Source: Artemisia argyi (taxonomy: Eukaryota; Streptophyta; Magnoliopsida; Asterales; Asteraceae). Taken from it: 64,000 bases of DNA. The stretch is taken from positions 173,845,718 to 173,909,717 of the forward strand of contig CM060704.1 in NCBI GenBank assembly GCA_030686995.1, in the 5' to 3' direction. The notes beneath the pieces were generated by a model. It was not told where the DNA came from, searched no databases, and worked only from the letters and a program-made list of their open reading frames with translations. Positions 56,634-64,000 of the stretch are shown here, in pieces; position 1 is the stretch's first letter; every line of letters begins with the position of its first letter. A program made the translations under genes and the position numbers.

Positions 56634-58049
56634 TGATGAGGCGAAAAATGGTCCGTTTTTAGGGGGTCATTTAAGCCCGAATCCGAATTTATTTGATCAA
56701 ATATTGCCCTAAATCGTTCCTTTTGTGATTTTAGGTACTTTGGGAGTGAAATCTGGAAAAGGAAGCAATTCGGACGTTTTTGAAGCATAAAAATGAAGAA
56801 AACGCCAAAGTCTTAATTTTCCATGCTGGGAACAGTAGGTGACGGCGTCAAGAGCAAATCCTTGACGGCGTCAAGAGCAAATTTCATAATTTTCCATGAC
56901 GACCCAGAAGAGTTTTGACGGCGTCACGTAGGAAGGGCGTCAAGAGTAAAAGAGTCATGACGGCCTGGAAGTATATAAGTCTTGACGGCGTCAGAAGTAG
57001 ATCTAGGCAGTCCGAGGAGTGTTTTGGCGGCGAGGTGACGGCGTCACAAGATTACTCTTGAAGCCGTCAATCCTATTTTTCTATATATAGTTTTCTAATT
57101 TTTCACATTTAAAGAGGGAAGTTTTGGGAGAAACCCTAAGTACGATTTTGGTGTAACTTTACAGGTTTTTCAAGGGTTCCAACCCCTTGATACCTTGCAT
57201 GATTAATCAAGATAAGTGTTCTTCTAATTCAATCAATATGTCTATGTGTTGGTTGTCTATATCATGTTCTTGTCTTAATTCTATCATGCTAGGCTAGATC
57301 TCTTTTGTGTTTGCTTAGATCTAATGAAACCTAGATATTGATTATGTGTTGATTACTTGTTTATTCTTGTCTTGGATGAATGATTTATATGTTAGGCTTA
57401 AGAAAACTGGCAGATCTCTAATTGGTAACATGCTTGAACGTCTTAAGAAACATGAACCAACGCGCACTAGGTCTTTATTGGTTGTATTTAATGCATGAGC
57501 CACTGTTTACAATCCCTATAGTTGTGCTGGGCATGGTGTAGGAGGAGATAAGAGCTCATAGAATTGGGGAGTTATGTGTGCCACCCCATGAATGGTATTA
57601 AGGAATACGATCCGTCATCCATGCAATTATAACAAGTAATTAACGTGTAAAAGATATCTAGGGAGTAGTGAAATCTAAGTAAACACATTTTCTCCAATTA
57701 CTGCTCACAACCTTAGTATAAATTAGTTTATTTTCATTTTTTGTATTTTATTTTGATTGCATCTTAGTATTGGGTTAGTTGAATAGCAACTAATTCCGCC
57801 CACTCTTCCAAAACCCGAGATTTTAATTTGCTTTCTAAAAAATATAAAAACACAAAAAGAATCATCCCTCACCTTTAGAACTAGTATTTAGGCTTTCTAA
57901 TCCTAGCGACACTATTCCTAAGCTGAACGATCAATCCCCCGGTACTTGTCATATACTATACTACAACGATCAGGTACACTTCCTGGTGGGGGTTGTAAGC
58001 TTCTCGAGATCCCTCGAGAGGTAAAGCCTGTTGCGATTCCCACGCATCA
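56634..58049 (+). repeat. 5' LTR with TGACGGCGTCA palindromes
   Basis: Exact TGACGGCGTCA occurs at 56840, 56863, 56916, 56983 and 57036, with degenerate copies near 56958 and 57059, around a TATATAAG at 56972 and a TATATATAG at about 57082. TGACG is the core bound by TGA-type bZIP factors. Confidence 0.9.
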
Positions 58050-58055
58050 AGTTTT

Positions 58056-58073
58056 TGGCGCCGCAGCCCGGGG
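58056..58073 (+). promoter_or_regulatory. Primer-binding site (tRNA-Asp-like)
   Basis: TGGCGCCGCAGCCCGGGG lies six bases after the LTR. The first eight bases match the tRNA-Asp site of Athila-type elements; later positions differ. Confidence 0.65.
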
Positions 58074-58220
58074 AATAGTTATTGTCTAGGTTAGAATTTC
58101 TTTTTATTAGGTCTACTTGCTAGAATCTTTTCTAGTAAGATTTTATTTTTATTTTTAGTTTTCTTTAGTCTATCTTTTTCTTTGTGCCCTTTGTTTGTGA
58201 AACCATTTTCATTTGTCTCC

Positions 58221-59168
58221 ATGGCGGATGAAATTCCATTTAGATCATTAACTATAGAGGAACAATTAGTTTACTCGGATAGATTTGCCTCCTGTTGTTC
58301 CAATGAATTTTTAAGTGATCTTACATATATACAAGAGGAGATGGGTGTAAAGTTAGATGGGTTTGATGAATTTTATGCATGTGTGTTTTCTATTAGACGA
58401 TCATTTTTAGGATCAATTCCTTTTAGTGAGACCCTTTGGACGAATTTTGAGAAAAGCTTCCTAACCATAACCCATAAGTTCAACGAATTGGTGGAATTGT
58501 ATGAGCAAGATGACCTAGTTTCTAAGAACATGAACTTAGAATCAAACCAAGATTATGATATGGCTAGTGTTGAACTACCTAGTTGCATGAGCGGGATAGA
58601 TTTCACCAAAACATACGATACACATGAGGTTAGAGTTGAGCCACCTAGTTGCATGTCATGGTTAGGCACTACCATAATACAAGATGAACACATAGGTGAT
58701 ATTGATATGATGGAAGAGATAGTAGAAAACCCAAGTCCACTAAGTACCCCACAAGTCCTACCATCATTTGAGGCACACACACCGCCCGTGACTTACCCGG
58801 AAGAAGTAGAAGAAACTTTAGGAATTCCGATAGAGGTAGAACCCTTGGACCAGTCACCACTTGAGGATGGAGGTTTGAATACTTGTAGTGATAACCTTAC
58901 TCCTAGTTCTAGGGAATTTCCTAGTGTTGATGAACCAGAACCTCAACCTTTACACAACTTTCCATCCTTAGATATATTTCTGGGAGACAAAAGAGGAACC
59001 GACCCACCCATCAACCAATATTATCCGGGTAGTTTTAGGATGAAGGAAGCCATTCACTCACCCCCTCAACCTAACGTGGCATATTCACACCCTAAGGGTG
59101 TGTATCGCTACTTTCACCCACACTTAATCCTAAGTGTAGGGAGAACCTCCTCTATTTCCGTTAAATAA
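58221..59168 (+). CDS. Unrecognised 315-residue ORF of the non-autonomous LTR element
   Basis: The frame from ATG 58221 (MADEIPFRSLTIEEQLVY) to TAA 59166-59168 is intact; an in-frame ATG 39 bases upstream is also possible. Residues 1 to about 100 look folded and helical (FLSDLTYIQEEMG, FEKSFLTITHKFNELVELYE). The rest is acidic and proline-rich, with a motif VE(L/P)PSCMS present twice (residues of about 115-150) and a PPQPNVAYSHPKGVYRYFHP end. There are no zinc knuckles or enzymatic motifs, so it is not a normal gag. It occupies the gag position. Its survival as an open frame in an element whose LTRs have diverged suggests past selection; function unknown. Confidence 0.65.
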   Translation: MADEIPFRSLTIEEQLVYSDRFASCCSNEFLSDLTYIQEEMGVKLDGFDEFYACVFSIRRSFLGSIPFSETLWTNFEKSFLTITHKFNELVELYEQDDLVSKNMNLESNQDYDMASVELPSCMSGIDFTKTYDTHEVRVEPPSCMSWLGTTIIQDEHIGDIDMMEEIVENPSPLSTPQVLPSFEAHTPPVTYPEEVEETLGIPIEVEPLDQSPLEDGGLNTCSDNLTPSSREFPSVDEPEPQPLHNFPSLDIFLGDKRGTDPPINQYYPGSFRMKEAIHSPPQPNVAYSHPKGVYRYFHPHLILSVGRTSSISVK

Positions 59169-61635
59169 GGGTAGAGTCAGGCTCGTGACTCGAACAAAAA
59201 CAAGCGCTTCTTGGGAGGCAACCCATGTTTTGTGTGTTTTTATTTGTTTGTTTGTTTGATTTTATTTGTTTCCGTATGCATGTTTTATTTTTATTGTTTG
59301 TGGCTCATGTTTCAAAGTAAATTGTGATAATGCTTTATTTTGTTTTTAACTTCGTCTTAATTGCATATAAAGGTATTTTGCAAAAGATAAGTGTAAGGGA
59401 GATCCAAATTTGTTTATAAGAACGAAATTGAGCATGAACCACAACAATATTAAATGGGCATGTGTATTAGTACTTGTTAGAGTCAAATGCTTGTATCGAG
59501 TCGTAATGATGTTTTGCAGGATTTTCCAGGAAGTAGGACGAAGTTTTTCCAGAAATTTTCCGAAAACTTAACATAAGAATTTCTGCAGGTCACTTCTGAC
59601 GGCGTCACGAGTTTACACTTGACAGCGTCAGGTGTAAAAAAAATCTGGAAATTTTACCGGTTTTGTTTTTCTAACGGAGTCTTATGGTTTTTGTGAATTA
59701 TTAAGTTTTATAATCTCCAGGAGATCTGCAAACTTCATTCCACAAGCATTATATCTTATTTTGTTTTCTAGGATTTAGAAACTTATATAGGATGCCGCCG
59801 ATTTTACGCGAGGTTGTCTTGTCTATTTTGTCAGGTTTTACAGGTTATGTATGACAAGGAGATGATTTATATTCTGGAAGGGAAGCTTTGATTGTTCATT
59901 TTCTTGGAGGAAGATTTAACCTGGCCATCCTATTATCCATACCGAGCGAATCAGGGGAGTATTTGATTTCATTCTCTTTACTTTTTCACTTTTACATTCT
60001 TTACTTAAACATTGGGGACAATGTTCATCTTAAGTGTAAGGGGAGGGTAAAAAGATGATACCTTACATATGCACTTTCGCTTGAGTTTGTTTTGTTTAAT
60101 GGTAGATGTGTAATAAAACTATGAGAAATACTTGTTAGTGCAATTTTAGCGCCAAATTTAAATTTTTTTACAACATTTAGGAGTGAAACTTTAGCCATAG
60201 CAAGCGTCTCATGGATAGGAGATTGTATGAGTAGCACATAACCGTATATTCAGAAAAATTTTCCACCCAAATATGTGAGGTTCGCCTTTAAATTTGATAG
60301 GAAAAGCATTCATTATTAGTGCTTATGAGTGTACCGGTAGCATTTAGATTCTAGAACTTGCGTTAGTGATGCATCCCGAGACCGCTAATGAGACTACATT
60401 CGTGTAGTAGGATTTACTACATGATAAGAGGCATTAGGATCACCCTTGTGTTAAACCCGTATTATAATTACTTGACCATTTAAGTCATATTACTTGGCTA
60501 GTTAAGTCAACTAATTTTTCCCACACCCTTAGCGTTGTACTCATTTTTAGTACACGAAACCCCTAGTACACCCCTCCGAGCCTATCTTTTTGTTTCTAAC
60601 TTTAAGCATTTTACTTAAAGGAAGAATTTGTTACACCCCACTTAAATGTACAACCAAATCGCCTTAGCCTTCCGTGTATGCGCTCATTTTTAGTGCATTA
60701 TTGTTATTTGTTAAACCCTAAGTTAACCATCTAATTGATTACATGGTTGCTAAGTCGAGTCATATCCTTGTACATATTGTTTTGGGACGATTGGGACTCA
60801 TGGGTAAGTACTAATATTATGGAGTAATGGGGAAGAACATCATTTATTACCCCCATATGTGCGTTAATCTTAAAAGTACTCCAAGTGTTTTGATTTTCTT
60901 AATTCGAGTCATTAGATTAGTTTATTGTAAAGTATGTAAAAATTCAAGTGTAAGGGAAATGTTCATTCCCTATGATGTATTATTTTGGATGGTAGGGTAA
61001 GAGTGTATGCAAAAAAAAAAAAAAAAAAAAAAATCGAAAAATCAAGAAAAAAAAAATTAGAAAAAAGAAAAAGAGAAAAAACATACGGACTACCATCCCG
61101 TTTCATTTTGCTATGTTCATTTTATGTTTTCGTTATTTTTCATTTATTAGCTTAAGTCAAGTCTAGTCTTGGCTTAGCAACGCCATATTGTACATGTAAT
61201 TAACCAAGATTGTTAACTCGCCACCAGTAAAACTTCCTTTATCCAACAAAACCGTGTATTTCATATCCCTACACCTAACGTTACAACCCTTTAAAAGACC
61301 TCTTTGATAGTTTATCCTAGGTGCTTACGCCATATGGTGGAGGTTTGATCCTTTCCCAAGCCTATGGTAATCTATTTTGCTATGACAGGTAGTGAGAGAT
61401 ATCTTCCGTTTCCATATTGTAATTTACACTTTATTACACCCGAGAGATGTGAGTATCTAAACACTATTTGTGAGGTGCTTGTGTATGACCTCCGTGCTTG
61501 TCTATTGGTCTTTAGTGGAACGATTATTTGTTGTAATTACTTTTATATTAGTGTTAAATGACCCCAAACTTGTCTTTTGAGTAGAATAAAAGCACATTTG
61601 CTTGAGGACAAGCAAATCTCAAGTGTAAGGGTATA
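59169..61635 (+). other. 3' untranslated interior with repeated purine-tract motifs
   Basis: AAGTGTAAGGG occurs at 59389, 60032 (as AAGTGTAAGGGGAGGG), 60946 and 61621, the last directly before the 3' LTR as the polypurine tract. GGGAGGCAACCCA is at 59213-59225. Two TGACG palindromes lie at 59597-59607 and 59620-59630. A long A-rich tract lies at about 61010-61082. No gene is supported. Confidence 0.6.
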
Positions 61636-63052
61636 TGATGAGGCGAAAAATGGTCCGTTTTTAGGGGGTCATTTAAGCCCGAATCCGAATTTATTTGATC
61701 AAATATTGCCCTAAATCGTTCCTTTTGTGATTTTAGGTACTTTGGGAGTGAAATCTGGAAAAGGAAGCAATTCGGACGTTTTTGGAGCATAAAAATGAAG
61801 AAAACACCAAAGTCTTAATTTTCCATGCTGGGAATAGTAGGTGACGGCGTCAAGAGCAAATCCTTGACGGCGTCAAGAGCAAATTTCATAAATTTCCATG
61901 ACGACCCAGAAGAGTTTTGACGGCGTCACGTAGGAAGGGCGTCAAGAGTAAAAGAGTCATGACGGCCTGGAAGTATATAAGTCTTGACGGCGTCAGAAGT
62001 AGATCTAGGCAGTCCGAGGAGTGTTTTGGCGGCGAGGTGACGGCGTCACAAGATTACTCTTGAAGCCGTCAAACCTATTTTTCTATATATAGTTTTCTAA
62101 TTTTTCACATTTAAAGAGGGAAGTTTTGGGAGAAACCCTAAGTACGATTTTGGTGTAACTTTACAGGTTTTTCAAGGGTTCCAACCCCTTGATACCTTGC
62201 ATGATTAATCAAGATAAGTGTTCTTCTAATTCAATCAATATGTCTATGTGTTGGTTGTCTATATCATGTTCTTGTGTTAATTCTATCATGCTAGGCTAGA
62301 TCTCTTTTGTGTTTGCTTAGATCTAATGAAACCTAGATATTGATTATGTGTTGATTACTTGTTTATTCTTGTCTTGGATGAATGATTTATATGTTAGGCT
62401 TAAGAAAACTGGCAGATCTCCAATTGGTAACATGCTTGAACGTCTTAAGAAACATGAACCAACGCGCACTAGGTCTTTATTGGTTGTATTTAATGCATGA
62501 GCCACTGTTTACAATCCCTATAGTTGTGCTGGGCATGGTGTAGGAGGAGATAAGAGCTCATAGAATTGGGGAGTTATGTGTGCCACCCCATGAATGGTAT
62601 TAAGGAATACGATCCGTCATCCATGCAATTATAACAAGTAATTAACGTGTAAAAGATATCTAGGGAGTAGTGAAATCTAAGTAAACACATTTTCTCCAAT
62701 TACTGCTCACAACCTTAGTATAAATTAGTTTATTTTCATTTTTTGTATTTTATTTTGATTGCATCTTAGTATTGGGTTAGTTGAATAGCAACTAATTCCG
62801 CCCACTCTTCCAAAACCCGAGATTTTAATTTGCTTTCTAAAAAATATAAAAACACAAAAAGAATCATCCCTCACCTTTAGAACTAGTATTTAGGCTTTCT
62901 AATCCTAGCGACACTATTCCTAAGCTGAACGATCAATCCCCCGGTACTTGTCACTATACTATACTACAACGATCAGGTACACTGCCTGGTGGGGGTTGTA
63001 AGCTTCTCGAGATCCCTCGAGAGGTAAAGCCTATTGCGATTCCCACGCATCA
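61636..63052 (+). repeat. 3' LTR of the Athila/Tat-like element
   Basis: It matches 56634-58049 with scattered substitutions and keeps the same five exact TGACGGCGTCA sites. Confidence 0.92.
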
Positions 63053-63420
63053 GTATCATCATTAACCTTCTTAATTCCGGTGTTCGCACCTTCATTAGGG
63101 AAGGTAGTATCTTTCTTTGGCCGGCGCCCTTGTTAACAGGAAGGTGATTCACATTCAGCTCCTCACAAACCTTTTCTCCTTCCTCCATGCCACTTAAAAC
63201 ACCAAACACACTTGTCGTCTTGACCAAGCTAGCATCCTTTTTTGGTTTTCTAGATGTTGAAGCCTCTTTTGATTTATCCTTAGATGTTGAACACTCATTT
63301 GTCATTGGCTTCTTCCCACCATGACGATACTCAACCTTCTTGCTTAGAGAAAGGCCTCTTCTAGGTTTTAAACCCTCTCACTTTACTTCAGTAAACCCGT
63401 CTTTTGGGTCCCTAGTCACA
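63053..63420 (-). pseudogene. 5' part of the LINE-ORF1-like gene
   Basis: On the minus strand from about 63420 the reading is TRDPKDGFTEVK, a stop, then KPRRGLSLSKKVEYRHGGK, STSKDKSKEASTSRKPKKD and TSVFGVLSGMEEGEKV. The DGFTEVK phrase followed by a basic Ser/Thr/Lys linker and a FxVL motif is typical of the segment after the zinc knuckle in plant L1 ORF1 proteins (tentative, from memory). A frame change near 63125 is needed to reach the frame that continues on the left side of the LTR insertion. The gene is therefore defective independently of the insertion. Confidence 0.5.
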
Positions 63421-63429
63421 ACTAGGGAT

Positions 63430-63476
<47 letters not shown>

Positions 63477-64000
63477 AAAAACCCGAACCCGATGGGGAAA
63501 ATTCAAAACCCAAACTAATTGGGGCGGGGCAAGGCATTACGGGGTAGGTTTGGGGCTTAAATGGGGATTTTAATCGGGTTTGGAGCGGAGAGCGGAGAAT
63601 AACATCCCCGCCCCGCCTCTCCCGAATAATATATACACATATACAAATATATCTATACTTATAAGGTACTTTGTTAGTATTTACATAATAAAATATTTTT
63701 TGATTTTTTTGATTTTTTATTTATTTTATTTTTAGGATTGCAAAATTGTTATTATGAAAATTTCTTTAGTGCCATATTTTTAAGTTTTTGTTTTTAGTGG
63801 TGTAATTTATCATTATTTGTGTATAACATTATCATTAAAAACTTAATAATACTTTTTGTAATTGATTATTAATAGGTTCTTAATTCTTCAAGTTATTGCT
63901 AACGGTCTAAAAATAATAATACATTTGAAATGGTGCGGCTTTTGTCGAGAATTACACTCAAAGAGGACACCCCGTTAAGATCAACAATTAGTACAGGGCG
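63421..64000. repeat. A tract and GC-rich CCCGAACCCG/GGGGCGGGG stretch, then AT-rich sequence
   Basis: A nearly pure A tract at about 63431-63480 is followed by ACCCGAACCCGATGGGG and GGGGCGGGGC phrases to about 63630. Such stretches occur at ends of some plant hAT-like elements or SINE-like repeats, but I cannot define boundaries. The last 350 bases are AT-rich without a gene. Confidence 0.4.

Larger units (their letters stand above)
56634..63052 (+). mobile_element. Non-autonomous LTR retrotransposon, Athila/Tat-like, one unknown ORF
   Basis: LTRs of 1416 and 1417 bp (56634-58049, 61636-63052) start TGATGAGGCG and end CACGCATCA, with target duplication GTATC (56629-56633, 63053-63057). The primer site TGGCGCCGCAGCCCGGGG resembles the tRNA-Asp site of Athila/Tat elements. 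The interior also carries GGGAGGCAACCCA and AAGTGTAAGGGGAGGG, phrases I associate with that lineage. There is no pol. By eye the LTRs differ at about ten positions, so it is older than the elements inside the Helitron. Confidence 0.9.

Noticed and set aside
61010..61082. A-rich tract as the poly(A) tail of a LINE or SINE
   Set aside because: It lies inside the non-autonomous LTR element, interrupted by other bases, with no target duplication next to it.

Overview
This is a transposon-rich stretch of a eudicot plant nuclear genome. It is very AT-rich, contains long LTR elements primed by tRNA-Met, carries exon fragments of plant gene families, and has no prokaryotic features. The style of the gag-pol, CACTA and zinc-knuckle proteins resembles Asteraceae genomes (inference; no species can be named). 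I found no intact, ordinary host gene.

Layout. Almost everything from 707 to 55574 appears to be one CACTA (En/Spm) DNA transposon lying on the minus strand, with CACTA ends, a TTA target duplication and GTCGAC palindromes near both ends. It has been expanded by nested insertions from about 9 kb to 55 kb. An intron of its second (Ptta/En/Spm-type) gene holds a TA microsatellite, and a Helitron (2297-34949) sits in that tract, with a CTAG end and hairpin on the left and a TC end on the right. The exons on the two sides of the Helitron (35046-36323 and 1568-2147) read on from each other, which ties the two halves of the CACTA together. The Helitron carries fragments of at least four host genes, all on its own strand: pectin methylesterase, prolyl 4-hydroxylase, a receptor-like kinase and a PRL1-type WD40 protein.

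Three LTR insertions lie inside the Helitron. They are a non-autonomous element at 5133-16480 (TSD agtta), a solo LTR at 20554-24006 (TSD agaac) and a second non-autonomous element at 24044-33285 (TSD gatat). The 5133-16480 element carries an antisense cassette of three small genes: two related small membrane proteins, one with a predicted intron, and a poly-glutamine protein. A Ty3/gypsy chromovirus (38789-51938, TSD gtaga) is inserted in the CACTA upstream of its truncated TNP2-like transposase. Its gag-pol is broken by one frameshift and four stop codons, but an extra ORF upstream of gag is intact. The solo LTR and the 24044-33285 element belong to the same LTR family as this chromovirus, so its relatives may have mobilised them. 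Near its right (5') end the CACTA has a 41-bp minisatellite, a decayed GRF-zinc-finger-like gene and an unrecognised coiled-coil ORF.

Right of the CACTA (55575-64000) there is a possible hAT-type MITE and a LINE-like ORF1 remnant. That remnant is split by a non-autonomous LTR element (56634-63052, TSD gtatc) with a tRNA-Asp-like primer site, TGACG palindromes in its LTRs and one unrecognised 315-residue ORF. The window ends in an A tract and a GC-rich repeat-like stretch.
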